The position numbers and the translations under genes were made by a program. Source: Phytohabitans rumicis (GTDB lineage: Bacteria; Actinomycetota; Actinomycetes; Mycobacteriales; Micromonosporaceae). Taken from it: a stretch of 64,000 nucleotides of DNA. Below, in pieces: positions 7,983 to 17,131 of the stretch (within the stretch, counting starts at the first letter, position 1; each line of letters opens with the position of its first letter). Below the pieces are notes generated by a model. It was not told the DNA's origin and did no database searches. It worked only from the letters and a program-made list of their open reading frames with translations. The stretch lies in NCBI RefSeq assembly GCF_011764445.1, contig NZ_BLPG01000001.1, positions 372,001 through 436,000 of the forward strand. Direction: 5' to 3'.

Positions 7983-10900
7983 CGGACACCTCCCACCGGT
8001 ACCGCGTCCGGCTCGGCCGGGGTGGCCACCAGCGCGACCTGGATCTGGGTCAGCCCGCCGGCGTCCACCAGGTACCCGCGGCCGGGCAATGAGCGCAGTT
8101 GCTCCCGGGGCAGCCGGGTGCGCAGGATCTCACCGTCGTCCGGCGCCGGCCGCAGCAGCAGGCCGGTTCGGGACATGGTGATCGCGCGCTGCCAGTTCCG
8201 CATGCCGCGGAACGCCTCGCCGCGACCGGCGACGATGACGTGCGCGGCCGGTTGTGCGGCCGGTACGAGGCGGTCCAGTGCCGCCGCGGCCGCCGGTCCC
8301 AGCGCCTCCACCCCGTCGACCAGCAACAGCGCGGGTCCCTCGGCCGGCCAATGGCGCAGCTCCTCGAAGGACCCCACGATCTCGGTCGCCTCGCCGGGCT
8401 GCCACGTCGCCGGGTCCGGCGTGACGACGCAGACCGGCGCCTGGGGTTCGCTCATCCGGGCCGCGGCCGCGAGGACCCGGAGCGCCGTCGTCCGGCCGCT
8501 CGTGGGCGGCCCGGCGACGACGGCGTGCATGCCGGGCGCCAGCTCCAGCGCCGCCACGGCCAGGTCGCGGTAGTAGCGGCCGATCCCCAGCCGCCACGTT
8601 CCGCCGATGGTGGTCGAGGCGCCGAGCACGTCCGCGGCCGGTACCGTCTCGGGCAGGACACCGACCGCCGGCGTGGCGGCGGCGTCCGGGTGCCGGCCGG
8701 CGACGCGGGCGGCGGCCGCGGCCAGCGCTGCCGCGCTGCCGTCGCCGTAGCGGCCCAGGGTGAGCTCGTGGCGGGCCTGCAGGTCGATGGCGCGCAGCCC
8801 ACGCAGCTCCGGTACCTCCCGCGCCCGCAGTCCGAGGGCGGTGTAGCTCGCGGGATCGGCCAGCCGCAGGCACAGCTTGGTCGGCAGCTGGGTCAGGACC
8901 CGGCCCGGGACGGCGCGCTCGTGGGCGGCCGACAGCAGCAGCCGTACGCCCAGCGGGCCGCCGTCGCGCAGCAGCCGCTCCAGCCGCGCGGTGACCTCGG
9001 GCAGCCCCGCCCGTTCGGCCGCGTCGATGACGGCGCCCCACCCGGCGACGACCAGCACGATCTCCGGGGCGTCGTCCCGGCGCTCGCCCCTGCGCCGCCC
9101 CAACTCGGCGTCGAGCCAGTCCAGGATCCGGGACAGCCGTTCGGCGTCGTCCACCCCGACGGCCGCCGCGACGTGCGGCAGTCCGGCCAGCGCGGTGAGG
9201 CCGCAGCCGGAGCCGTCGAGGATGAAGATCTGCAGCTGTTCCGGTTGCCGGCTCCGGGCCAGGCCCAGGCACGCGGTCGCGAGGACCGCGGTGGTGGCCG
9301 CCGCGTCGGCGCCCAGCACGAGGGCGCCGCCGGCCTCCGGCTGCCACCACCACAGGTCGCTGCGCTGCTCGTCCGGCAGATCCACCAGACCCAGCGGTAC
9401 CGGTGGCGCGTCGCCCGTACCCTCGCTGTCCCCGCGGTCCGGCAGCGTCCACGCGTCCACGACGTCCGGCAGCGGCGCCGGCCATGGCACCCGCGGCGGT
9501 TCGCAGCCGACCCGCTCGACCGCGTCGACGGTCGCGGCGACGAGCGCCTGCAGGTCGGTCGGCGCGTCGTCCGGCGCCGGCGGGCGGGCCTGCTCCGCGA
9601 CCGCACCGGTGCTCGGCGCCAGCTCGAACAGGCCCACCTCGATGCGGTCCCCGCCGTTGCTCACCGCGGGCGCCGACACCAGCGCCGACTGGAGGGCGAC
9701 GATCTCCCCCGCGCCGAACCGCACGTACCCGCGTCCGGGCCGGCGCCGGTCCAGGTCGGCGGCGTGCCGGGTGCCGATGACGTCGCGCGAGTCGGTCTCG
9801 TCCTGGACCCGCAGCGCCACCCGGAGGTTGGTGTTGGCCCGGATCTTGCCGTCCACCACGCCCTGCGGCCGCTGCGTGGCCAGCAGCAGGTGGATGCCGA
9901 GGCTCCGACCCCGCTGGGCGACGTCGACCAGTGCCGACAGGAAGCCGGGCAGCTCCACGGCCAGGGTGGCGAACTCGTCGATCACGATGACCAGCCGCGG
10001 CAAGGCCGGCGATGGGGCCAGGTAGTCGCGCAGGTCGCTGACGCCGGCCTCGCGCAGGCGCCGTTCCCGGTGGCGCAGTTCGGCGCGCAGGCAGCGCAGT
10101 GCCCGGGCCGCCAGATGCTCGTCGAGGTCGGTGACCATCCCCACGGTGTGCGGCAGGCCGGCGCACGCGTCGAACGCCCCGCCGCCCTTGAAGTCGACCA
10201 GCAGGAAGGTCAGCTGGTCCGGCGAGTACAGGCAGGCCAGCGACGCGACCAGGGTGCGCAGCAGTTCACTCTTGCCAGCGCCGGTGGTGCCGACGATCAG
10301 CCCGTGCGGGCCGTCGGAGAGCAGGTCCACGGTCAGCGGACCGCGCTCGGTGACACCCAGCGTCGCCCGCAGGCCATCCACCCCGCGCCGCCACAGGCCG
10401 GCGATCGTCGGCGCGTCGAGTGCCTCGACCGGGCGGCCCAGCCCGTCGGGTCCGCTGGCCGCCGTGAGCAACTGGTCCACCAGCCGGGCCTGGTCCGGGA
10501 GCAGGGCCGCCGGCACGGCCTGCTCCGGGTCTGTCCACCGGGCCAGCGCGCGGCCGGCGCCGGTGCAGACCGCCGGCGTGGCCTGGATCGGATGGAGGTT
10601 CACCACCCGCCCGCCGGTCACCGCGTCGGTGAGCGTGGCGGTCGTGACCCCGGTGGCCGTACCGATCTCCATGATGCTCTGGCACACCGACGGTAGCCGG
10701 CGCGTCGACGACGCCACCACGATCGCGCGCCCACCGCGCAGGCGACCGAGCAGCGCGGCCACCGCACCGGTCAGCAGCCGGTCACCGTCCACGAGCACCA
10801 CTGTCCACGCTGGACCGCGCGGTCGGTCCCGACCGGCGCCGTTCCCCGCGGTGACCGTGACGGACGCGACGGACGTTGCGGTGGCGGGCGGGGCGCCGGC

Positions 10901-12352
10901 GGCACCAGCCAGCGAGGACAGCAGCGCCGCGGCCGCGTCGGGGTCGGTGGCCAGCCGGGCCGAGCCATCGTCGCTGGTCAGGTGCGGCAGCCACTTGGCC
11001 CACTCCCATTCGGGCAGCAGCGCCGGCTCGACCAGCAACGCGAGGCTGAGGTCGGCCGGGCCGTGCCGGGTGACCAGGTCGAGCACGACGGCGGCGGCCG
11101 ACCGGCGGGCGCCACCGTCGTCGGCACCGACGACACCCAGGCCGCCCCGCTCCCGCAGGTCGACCAGGATCGGTACGTCGACCAACCGGCTCCGCTCGGC
11201 CAGCGCCTCCGTCAACGCGGCCACCGTCCGCAGCGCGTCCGCGGGGCGCGCGAGCTCCGGCCGCCACGGCAGGTCGCCGATGCCGACGCAGACCCGCAAC
11301 TCGTCCGGGTCGCCGGGACGCACCTGCCACAGCTCGCCGCCGGTCACGCAGCGGCGCCTCAGCTCGCCCAGGTCCGGGTGGGCGGCGCGCGCCGCCGCGG
11401 CGACCGCCATACGGACCGCGTCGAGGTCCTCGGCGAACCGTGCCGCGGCTTCGGCCGACTCGGCGGCGATCCGGCGGGCGTCCTTCCGCGCCCGATACTT
11501 GCCCTCGATCCAGCGGGCCAGGCCCATGAGCGGGGTCATCGCGGTCATGATCAGGAAGAACGGGCTGAACATGAGCGCCATGGCCACGCCGATCGGCAGG
11601 GGCGCGAGCATGACCAGCCACGACATCGGTATCGGCGACGCTCCGGGCGTCGGCGGCGGCGGGACCTGGACCTCGGCCGGAGGCGGCGGCGTGGCCATCC
11701 GCGGCGTACGGATCAGCGGTATCCGCCCGTGCGCGTCGGCGTCGGCCTGCGGCACCCGGTCGGCCCGCTGCCGTGGCCTCGCGGGCGCGAGCCGGAAGAC
11801 GGCCTCGCCCACCGTGAGCACGCTGCCCGGCCCGCATTCGGCCGCCTCGCCGGCCGGCAGGGGTCGCCCGTCCAGCCGGACCGGGCAGGCGTCCGGGTCG
11901 GCGTCGTCGGCGACCGGCTCGGCCACGCACCCGCCGTCCCGGTCCACCTCGATCCGCAGCACCGGCCGGCGTACCCCACCGAACGCCAGGCCGGCGGGGC
12001 CGCGGCCGAGCAGGTAGGCGCCGGGGCTCAGGCCGAGCGTCACGCCGCCGTCGGGGCCGGCGACCTCGACGAGGTCGACCACCGCGGGCGGGGCCTTCCG
12101 GGCGGGCGCGGTTCGCGTACGGGACGGCGGCACCGTGAGCACCGATCCGGCCCGCAGCGGCAGGTTGGCCAGGAACGCGTCGGGTGCCACCAGGAACCCG
12201 TCGAGGTCGACCGGCCGGCGGGGGCCCAGGTCCCCGACCTGCTCCGGGAAGCGTCGGGCCAGTGTGCCGAGCAGCTCAGCGACCGTACCGTCGGCGGCGA
12301 ACGCCTCCAGTGTCACATCGGTCGTGCTCGCGGCCCTGACGCTCAATCGCAT
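7979..12352 (-). CDS. eccC: Type VII secretion FtsK/SpoIIIE ATPase (EccC/EssC-like) with ubiquitin-like and FHA domains
   Basis: A 1457-residue motor of type VII secretion. In order: a ubiquitin-like fold (~1-80), an FHA-like domain (~95-190, LSPGAYLLGRGPAGLAF), a linker, two membrane segments (~245-285, SWLVMLAPLPIGVAMALMFSP and following), and three FtsK-type ATPase modules. Module 1 is intact, with P-loop GTTGAGKS (~687) and Walker B VIVIDE (~790). Module 2 (~1010-1150) has lost its P-loop (LGADAAATTA). Module 3 keeps GPPTSGRTT (~1282). The FHA-bearing N-terminus is closer to Firmicutes EssC than to mycobacterial EccC. It heads a three-gene operon. The secreted substrates are probably the WXG-like proteins and large effector at 16-22 kb. 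Confidence 0.92.
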   Translation of the reverse strand: MRLSVRAASTTDVTLEAFAADGTVAELLGTLARRFPEQVGDLGPRRPVDLDGFLVAPDAFLANLPLRAGSVLTVPPSRTRTAPARKAPPAVVDLVEVAGPDGGVTLGLSPGAYLLGRGPAGLAFGGVRRPVLRIEVDRDGGCVAEPVADDADPDACPVRLDGRPLPAGEAAECGPGSVLTVGEAVFRLAPARPRQRADRVPQADADAHGRIPLIRTPRMATPPPPAEVQVPPPPTPGASPIPMSWLVMLAPLPIGVAMALMFSPFFLIMTAMTPLMGLARWIEGKYRARKDARRIAAESAEAAARFAEDLDAVRMAVAAAARAAHPDLGELRRRCVTGGELWQVRPGDPDELRVCVGIGDLPWRPELARPADALRTVAALTEALAERSRLVDVPILVDLRERGGLGVVGADDGGARRSAAAVVLDLVTRHGPADLSLALLVEPALLPEWEWAKWLPHLTSDDGSARLATDPDAAAALLSSLAGAAGAPPATATSVASVTVTAGNGAGRDRPRGPAWTVVLVDGDRLLTGAVAALLGRLRGGRAIVVASSTRRLPSVCQSIMEIGTATGVTTATLTDAVTGGRVVNLHPIQATPAVCTGAGRALARWTDPEQAVPAALLPDQARLVDQLLTAASGPDGLGRPVEALDAPTIAGLWRRGVDGLRATLGVTERGPLTVDLLSDGPHGLIVGTTGAGKSELLRTLVASLACLYSPDQLTFLLVDFKGGGAFDACAGLPHTVGMVTDLDEHLAARALRCLRAELRHRERRLREAGVSDLRDYLAPSPALPRLVIVIDEFATLAVELPGFLSALVDVAQRGRSLGIHLLLATQRPQGVVDGKIRANTNLRVALRVQDETDSRDVIGTRHAADLDRRRPGRGYVRFGAGEIVALQSALVSAPAVSNGGDRIEVGLFELAPSTGAVAEQARPPAPDDAPTDLQALVAATVDAVERVGCEPPRVPWPAPLPDVVDAWTLPDRGDSEGTGDAPPVPLGLVDLPDEQRSDLWWWQPEAGGALVLGADAAATTAVLATACLGLARSRQPEQLQIFILDGSGCGLTALAGLPHVAAAVGVDDAERLSRILDWLDAELGRRRGERRDDAPEIVLVVAGWGAVIDAAERAGLPEVTARLERLLRDGGPLGVRLLLSAAHERAVPGRVLTQLPTKLCLRLADPASYTALGLRAREVPELRGLRAIDLQARHELTLGRYGDGSAAALAAAAARVAGRHPDAAATPAVGVLPETVPAADVLGASTTIGGTWRLGIGRYYRDLAVAALELAPGMHAVVAGPPTSGRTTALRVLAAAARMSEPQAPVCVVTPDPATWQPGEATEIVGSFEELRHWPAEGPALLLVDGVEALGPAAAAALDRLVPAAQPAAHVIVAGRGEAFRGMRNWQRAITMSRTGLLLRPAPDDGEILRTRLPREQLRSLPGRGYLVDAGGLTQIQVALVATPAEPDAVPVGGVR

Positions 12353-12481
12353 GCCGTGCCCCTCCGCCGATATGGTGCTCTCGCGCGGTGTTCGTCATCA
12401 CGCCCACGAATGGTTCGCGGTCTCAGCGAGAATTATCTGTGTTGATGTGACGCGGTGGTATGTTTCGCGCATTCGTCTCGT

Positions 12482-13186
12482 ATGGTTGGGGCCGTGTCGA
12501 CCCGCATGCCACCAGAGGCCGCGAGCGTCCGCGAGCAGACGCCAGCCCGTGTGGACCGACCCGACGACGTCGCCGCCGCCACCCGGGTCCGGTTCCGGGA
12601 CGGGGACCCGGAGGCGCTCGGCGAGGTGTACGACCGGTACGGCCGGGCGGTGTGGGCGGTGGCGATGACCGTCACCCGCGCCGACCACCTCGCGCAGGAG
12701 GCGGCGCAGGAGACCTTCATCCGCGCCTGGAAGGCCGCCTCCACCTACGACCCGGAGCGGGACCTCGGTCCGTGGTTGCTGTCGATCGCCCGGTTCACGG
12801 CGCTCGACCTGCTACGGCGTGAGCTGCGGCCCACCCGCGGCGGGCACGAGGCCGAGCAGGACGCCGTCGTGGAGTCACCCGGGATCGACCGGGCCTGGCT
12901 GGCCTGGGCCGTCCAGGAGGCGCTGGGCCGGCTCTCCCCGGACGAACGCGAGATAATAAGGCTGTCGTTCTACGAGGACCTCACCCACACGCAGATCGCC
13001 GAGCGGCTCGACCTCCCCCTCGGCACCGTGAAGTCGCGTTCACACCGGGTCTATCGCCGGCTCGCGGAGCTGCTTGCCCACGTACGGGATAATCCGGACC
13101 CCGACGCGGTGAACCGGAAGGGGCCCTCGGACCGAACTACCAAGAAAGCCAGCGACGCCGACGACACAGTGAGGAGGGGCCGGTGA
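12482..13186 (+). CDS. ECF-type RNA polymerase sigma factor
   Basis: About 234 residues. Region 2 covers RFRDGDPEALGEVYDRYGRAVWAVAMTVTRADHLAQEAAQETFIRAWKAA (core-binding and -10 recognition). Region 4 is LSPDEREIIRLSFYEDLTHTQIAERLDLPLGTVKSRSHRVYRRL, a helix-turn-helix for the -35. The start is uncertain among ATG 12482, GTG 12494 and ATG 12506, because no strong ribosome-binding site is seen. It is divergent from the secretion ATPase and overlaps the downstream anti-sigma gene by 4 nt (GTGA), so the two are made together. It probably responds to an envelope signal and may control this locus. Confidence 0.9.
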   Translation: MVGAVSTRMPPEAASVREQTPARVDRPDDVAAATRVRFRDGDPEALGEVYDRYGRAVWAVAMTVTRADHLAQEAAQETFIRAWKAASTYDPERDLGPWLLSIARFTALDLLRRELRPTRGGHEAEQDAVVESPGIDRAWLAWAVQEALGRLSPDEREIIRLSFYEDLTHTQIAERLDLPLGTVKSRSHRVYRRLAELLAHVRDNPDPDAVNRKGPSDRTTKKASDADDTVRRGR

Positions 13187-14001
13187 ACACCGACGCCGAC
13201 ACCGGGCCCGCCGCCGAGGATGCGCTCGTCGAGCGGCTCGCCGGGTACCTCGAACAGCGCGCGACCGGCGACCGCACGGAGACCGACACCGACGCCGACG
13301 ACCGGGATGAGGCGCTGTTCGCGGCGCTCACCGAGTCGCTGACGGCCGCCCACACCTGGGCCGAGCCGCCGGCCGGCATGCGTGACAACATCCTCGCCGC
13401 CGTACTCGCGCAGCCCGCACCGGCCGGTGAGCCGGCAGCGGAGGCCGCGGTCACCATCGAGGACACCGCCGAGCCGACCGAGGTCGAGGACACCGGCGAG
13501 CCGTCGCCTCCGCCGGTCCCGGTCCGCCGCCGGCGGCGGTGGTCGCTCGGGTGGTTGGCGCCGCGGCCGCGCCTGGCCTGGGCGGTGCCGATGGCGGTGC
13601 TGGTCGCCGCCGTGTACGCCGCCGCGGTGCTCGCCGCCGACCGGGCGCTGCAGCCGGATCCGCCGCGCGGCGAGCGGTACGTCGCGACGGGCACCGAGCT
13701 CGCCCCTGACGCCACCGCGACCGTGTCGATACGGGACACCGGTTCGGGATTCTCGATCGTGGTCACCTTCGACCACCTTCCGGCGGCCGCGCCCGGCTCG
13801 TACTACGCCGCCTGGCTGCGCGGTCCGGCCACGTCGGTGCCCATCGGCTCGTTCCACGAACGGCGCCCCGGCACCCCGGTCGAGCTGTGGAGCGGCGTCG
13901 ATCCCAAGGCGTACGACACCTTCGTGATCACCCTGCAAACCGAGGGTGCACCGCCGACGCCGTCGGCGCTCAAGGTGATGATCGCCCCGCTGACACCCTG
14001 A
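13183..14001 (+). CDS. Membrane-anchored anti-sigma factor (RskA-like)
   Basis: A 272-residue protein. The acidic N-terminal cytosolic part (residues ~1-120) would bind the sigma factor. One transmembrane helix follows (LAWAVPMAVLVAAVYAAAVLA, ~143-165), then an extracellular domain with the RskA C-terminal pattern (SIVVTFDHLPAAAPGSYYAAWLRG ... FVITLQTEG). There is no Zn-binding HxxxCxxC motif, so it is not a ZAS-type anti-sigma. The GTG start lies behind GAGGAGG and overlaps the sigma stop. It is expected to hold the sigma factor inactive until cleaved by membrane proteolysis. Confidence 0.85.
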   Translation: MNTDADTGPAAEDALVERLAGYLEQRATGDRTETDTDADDRDEALFAALTESLTAAHTWAEPPAGMRDNILAAVLAQPAPAGEPAAEAAVTIEDTAEPTEVEDTGEPSPPPVPVRRRRRWSLGWLAPRPRLAWAVPMAVLVAAVYAAAVLAADRALQPDPPRGERYVATGTELAPDATATVSIRDTGSGFSIVVTFDHLPAAAPGSYYAAWLRGPATSVPIGSFHERRPGTPVELWSGVDPKAYDTFVITLQTEGAPPTPSALKVMIAPLTP

Positions 14002-14132
14002 CACGTCAAGCGCTGACAGCCCCAGATACGTCGCCAGTAGCCGCGCCGCGCCCTGATCACCCGGACGGCAACCCGCCACGGCGGTGATCATCGGCCTAGC
14101 GCTCTTCCCCTACGCCACTAAGGCCAGGATTT

Positions 14133-14176
14133 ACGTGAAGGATCCAAGTCGCCCCAGCGACCCACATCCTTCACGT
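14133..14176. terminator. Stem-loop after the anti-sigma gene
   Basis: Perfect 11-bp arms ACGTGAAGGAT (14133-14143) and ATCCTTCACGT (14166-14176) enclose a 22-nt loop, 132 nt after the anti-sigma stop. No T-tract follows. It is a possible factor-independent terminator or a protein-binding inverted repeat. The remainder of 14002-14313 shows no gene. Confidence 0.45.
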
Positions 14177-14303
14177 TGATGCAGGCGCGAGATCGCCCAT
14201 CGACATGGAACCAGCCACCAGCGAGGTGCCCCATAGGGGACCCCTACCGGGGGGCAAGCGACCGACGGGGCCGACTGTTAATGGCTCGATCTCAGCCATT
14301 TCT

Positions 14304-14313
14304 CGTCTAGATC
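14304..14313. repeat. Target-site duplication, left copy
   Basis: CGTCTAGATC directly abuts the left inverted repeat of the IS element, and the identical 10-mer occurs at 15830-15839 next to the right one. A 10-bp duplication is in the range made by IS4-family transposases, and its perfect preservation suggests recent insertion. Confidence 0.9.
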
Positions 14314-15829
14314 CAATGCCGCTCAGTTAAGGCGTGGTGTGGCGTCGTCAAGGGCTCTGGGGCACGAGGATGTCGATGCTGATCGTGGCCTGGTAGGTCT
14401 TCCGGTCGATGTTGGGGCCTTTGGCGTTGTACTTGGAGATCGCTCGTTTGACGATCCGCGGGGCGCGCCTGGTCCGACGCTCGGGCATGAGGTTGGCTAG
14501 GACTCGCCGGCCGATCGCGCCGACCAGGTCGATCACCGCGCCGGTGATGGCGTTCGCCGCCTGCACGACCAGGTCACGCGCCGCGCTCAAGGCGGTAGTG
14601 AAGCAGGCCCGGTCGGGGTCAAGGTCGGGCTGGGTGTCGGTGGCGTCGGCCATGGCCAGGCGGATGGCCTGGTAGGTCACCAGCAGGGCGTAGACCTCCT
14701 GGCGGACCCCGGCCGGGGTCCTGGCTCGTAGTACCCGCCCGCCCAGGATCGTCGATTTCAGTTCCAGGAACGCTGTTTCGACCTCCCACCGTTCGTGGTA
14801 GAGCCGGACCAGGTCGAACGCCGGATAGTGGTGGTGCTCAATCAGCGTGGTGACGAGGCGGTACATGGTCGTGGCACGCCCGGCCGTGGTCTGCACGTGG
14901 ATTTGACACTCCACCACGCGGACCCGCAGTTGGCCGATCACCGATAGGTATGAGCCGTCCGGCAGCCGCTGTATCACCGGCAGTTTCCGGTTGTCCTTGA
15001 CCCGCACCACCAGGTATGCCCTGGCCTGCGCGATCGCCTCGATCAGGTCCGCCGCCCCAAAGGCCCGGTCCAACAGCACGACCATCGACGGACGCAGGCT
15101 GGCCACCAACCGTTTGGCGTAGGGCATCTCCCCCACCCCGGTGGGCCCGAAGATCGCGTCGATGACGGTCCGGGTTCCGCAGCACACCAACACCAGCAGC
15201 CGCAGCTTCGGATAGCCCGACCCGCCATGGTTGCAGCGATGCGGGGTGTACTCGGCCAGATTCGCCGCGCTGGCCGGGACAGCCGCGCTGGTCCCGTCTA
15301 TAGCGCAGACCAGCAGCCCTCGCCACCACCGCCCACGGGTACGCGGCGCCGGACCCGGTCCCCGCACCAGGTCGAACAAGGCCCGCAAAGGAGCCGGTCC
15401 CATGCGTTGGCGGGCCTGGGCCAGCACACCCGAGGTCGGGTTCGCCACCGGCACACCGTCCAGGGCCGCTACCAGCTTGTCCCAGACCTGCCGGTAGCCC
15501 ACCTCGGCGAACAACGCGCCGGCTAACAGCAGGTAGACCACAACCCGGGCTGGTACCTCACGCACACGGGACTTACCCAGACCGGCCTCCGCCAACGCGG
15601 CATCGACCATCTCGAACGGCACATGCTGCGTCAACTCCCCAACGTGCCCTGGGGCGAACACACCCGCAGCGACCTTGATCATCCGGCGGGTGACAAAATA
15701 CGTGGACAGCGAGGCTCCCTACAGATCATGACCGTCTTGTGAGGACAGCCATGTCTACCGGAGCCTCGCTGCCCGTCTACCCCGGCCCCATCAACAACGC
15801 CCGGCCAGACCCTTAACTGAGCGGCATTG
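14314..15829 (-). mobile_element. Complete IS4-family insertion sequence, 1516 bp
   Basis: The element is bounded by perfect 19-bp terminal inverted repeats, CAATGCCGCTCAGTTAAGG at 14314-14332 and its complement at 15811-15829, and flanked by 10-bp direct repeats. It contains one transposase gene on the minus strand. Both ends and the coding frame are intact, so it is probably mobile. It landed in the intergenic space between the sigma/anti-sigma pair and the WXG-like genes of the type VII locus. Confidence 0.95.
14348..15682 (-). CDS. IS4-family transposase
   Basis: A 444-residue DDE transposase with an N-terminal DUF4372-like region and a C-terminal catalytic domain. Likely catalytic residues are Asp in VCAIDGTS (~128), Asp in VVLLDRAFGAAD (~205) and Glu in the family's YREK motif, here Y-HE-R-WEV-E-TAFLEL-K (~295-308). 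The frame is intact and fills most of the element between the inverted repeats. It would cut and paste the element; the 10-bp target duplication matches the family. Confidence 0.95.
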   Translation of the reverse strand: MIKVAAGVFAPGHVGELTQHVPFEMVDAALAEAGLGKSRVREVPARVVVYLLLAGALFAEVGYRQVWDKLVAALDGVPVANPTSGVLAQARQRMGPAPLRALFDLVRGPGPAPRTRGRWWRGLLVCAIDGTSAAVPASAANLAEYTPHRCNHGGSGYPKLRLLVLVCCGTRTVIDAIFGPTGVGEMPYAKRLVASLRPSMVVLLDRAFGAADLIEAIAQARAYLVVRVKDNRKLPVIQRLPDGSYLSVIGQLRVRVVECQIHVQTTAGRATTMYRLVTTLIEHHHYPAFDLVRLYHERWEVETAFLELKSTILGGRVLRARTPAGVRQEVYALLVTYQAIRLAMADATDTQPDLDPDRACFTTALSAARDLVVQAANAITGAVIDLVGAIGRRVLANLMPERRTRRAPRIVKRAISKYNAKGPNIDRKTYQATISIDILVPQSP

Positions 15830-15839
15830 CGTCTAGATC
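15830..15839. repeat. Target-site duplication, right copy
   Basis: CGTCTAGATC, identical to 14304-14313, immediately follows the right terminal inverted repeat of the IS element. Confidence 0.9.
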
Positions 15840-15922
15840 TACTTGTTGGCTTCGATGATCGGGGCGGCCGATCGGACGAATCCGGCATACCCGGCCACGA
15901 GATCACCGGCCATCCGTGACGG

Positions 15923-15960
15923 TGGCGAATAGTTGCCCCGCGGCGGGCAACTCCTCGCCA
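15923..15960. repeat. Long hairpin beside the IS element
   Basis: TGGCGA-AT-AGTTGCCC pairs with GGGCAACT-CC-TCGCCA around a 6-nt loop, giving 14 base pairs with one 2x2 internal loop. It lies 84 nt outside the IS, so it belongs to the host sequence. It may be a terminator for genes reading in from either side. Confidence 0.5.
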
Positions 15961-16056
15961 CAGTCGTCACGGCGACGCCGACCGACACAGCCTGCCCGCG
16001 TCGTCAGCGTGAGCCCCGCCACGGCCGCCACCCGCGCAGGCGCCGCCCGTCGGGGG

Positions 16057-16171
16057 TCGATTGTGGACCGCGCAGGGCGAGGCCGCGGGAGCAACGGCCC
16101 GGACCACGACGCACATCGCGGTAGCTCAGAACTCGATCCTAAACCTGAACCTAACTTCAAATTCTCCATAG
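16057..16171 (+). repeat. Dispersed 115-bp intergenic repeat, copy 1
   Basis: From TCGATTGTGGA to CTCCATAG this stretch matches, in inverse orientation, 40695-40808. The conserved core CGCGGTAGCTCAGAACTCG is identical in both copies, and the flanks are clearly similar. It ends 4 nt before the stop codon of the small helical gene at 16175. The second copy lies upstream of the MMPL transporter gene. The role is unknown. Confidence 0.75.
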
Positions 16172-16174
16172 ACC

Positions 16175-16432
16175 CTACGGGGTGGGGAGCGCCTGGCGGG
16201 TCGTCTCGGCGCGCTGCCGGCACTCGTCGGCCAGCCGGCTCAGCTCCGCGGCGACCGTTACGAGGATCCCGCTCGCGGCGTCCACCTCGTCCGTCACGAG
16301 TTGGGTGAGCGCGCCCCCGACCATCACCCCGTCGCCCAGTGCCGCCCGCACGGGTTCCATGAGCGTCTCGGTCTCCTGCGCGGCCGCGTCCAGTACCGCG
16401 GCGGTGGCCTCGAAGTCCTCGGCGTCCGGCAT
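16175..16432 (-). CDS. Small helical type VII-associated protein
   Basis: An 85-residue, wholly alpha-helical protein (AEDFEATAAVLDAAAQETETLMEPVRAAL ... VDAASGILVTVAAELSRLADECRQRAETT) with two predicted amphipathic helices around a Gly-rich turn (GDGVMVGGAL). Size and helical hairpin shape fit ESAT-6/EspC-like proteins secreted by type VII systems, although the classic WxG turn is absent. It is the third gene of the minus-strand set effector, WXG-like, this gene. It could be a secretion partner or chaperone of the large effector. Confidence 0.65.
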   Translation of the reverse strand: MPDAEDFEATAAVLDAAAQETETLMEPVRAALGDGVMVGGALTQLVTDEVDAASGILVTVAAELSRLADECRQRAETTRQALPTP

Positions 16433-16538
16433 TGTCTTTCCCCTCCAGCCTCATGTCTTTGCGGCGTACGGCCGCGATACCCGACGACGCGAGGCCGCGG
16501 CATTTACCCCGCGGCCCCGCGTCCTCGACGGGTACGGC

Positions 16539-17039
16539 CTAGACCCTGGTGACCCCGGTGTTCATCACGTCGTCGAGCTGGTTCGCCTGCGCGTCCATCG
16601 CGTCGCCGAGCGACACGGCCGACTCGCCGGCCGAGACGGCCACGGCGTTGAACTGCGTAGAGACGTCGGTCAGCTCGGCGCCGAGCCGGTCCAGTTCCGC
16701 CCCGAACGCCTCGATGATGCCCTGGATGCGCGCCGTGGTCTCGTTGACGTGCGCGTCCAGCTCGGCGCTGACCTCCTCGACCTGGGCGCGGTTGGCGCCG
16801 GTCCACATGATGCCGCCGAACTTCGAGACGGCCGCCCGGGACTCGTCGTTCACCCCCTGCAACGTCGACATCAGCGTCGCGCGGGCGCTGGACAGCTGCT
16901 CCTGCAGGCCGGCGACCAAGCCGTCCGTGGTCGCGGTGACCTGCCCGCCGGAGCTGACGAGGTGGTCACCGAGGAGCCGGTACGCGCTGGCGGCTTCGCG
17001 GATCTGGTTGACGTCACCGCCGAGCATTGTCTCTGCCAT
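16539..17039 (-). CDS. WXG100-like secreted protein (166 residues)
   Basis: A fully helical protein with the WXG-type turn FGGIMWTGANRAQVEEV (Trp at ~79), preceded by about 75 helical residues and followed by another ~85. Standard WXG100 proteins are ~100 residues with one such hairpin; this one carries extra N-terminal helices, as in some actinomycete family members. It is probably exported as a helical bundle by the FtsK/SpoIIIE motor. It lies 92 nt downstream of the large effector gene and 106 nt upstream of the smaller helical gene. Confidence 0.8.
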   Translation of the reverse strand: MAETMLGGDVNQIREAASAYRLLGDHLVSSGGQVTATTDGLVAGLQEQLSSARATLMSTLQGVNDESRAAVSKFGGIMWTGANRAQVEEVSAELDAHVNETTARIQGIIEAFGAELDRLGAELTDVSTQFNAVAVSAGESAVSLGDAMDAQANQLDDVMNTGVTRV

Positions 17040-17131
17040 GATGCTGCTACCTTTCGATCGACCCTACTGCTCTCCTGGCACTGGGCATTCGTTCCGCGCG
17101 GCGCGAACGGTTCCACTGTGGTGCCACGTTT

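Larger units (their letters stand above)
15840..16174. other. Gene-free stretch holding a hairpin and one copy of a dispersed repeat
   Basis: No convincing coding sequence is present between the IS right end and the small helical gene. The stretch contains a long imperfect hairpin at 15923-15960 and the 115-bp repeat at 16057-16171, and is otherwise GC-rich without codon-like structure. If the IS inserted recently, this was continuous with 14002-14303. Confidence 0.6.

Noticed and set aside
14002-14313. Possible short gene downstream of the anti-sigma factor
   Set aside because: No frame with a ribosome-binding site or actinobacterial codon pattern; the region contains a stem-loop and the IS target site only.
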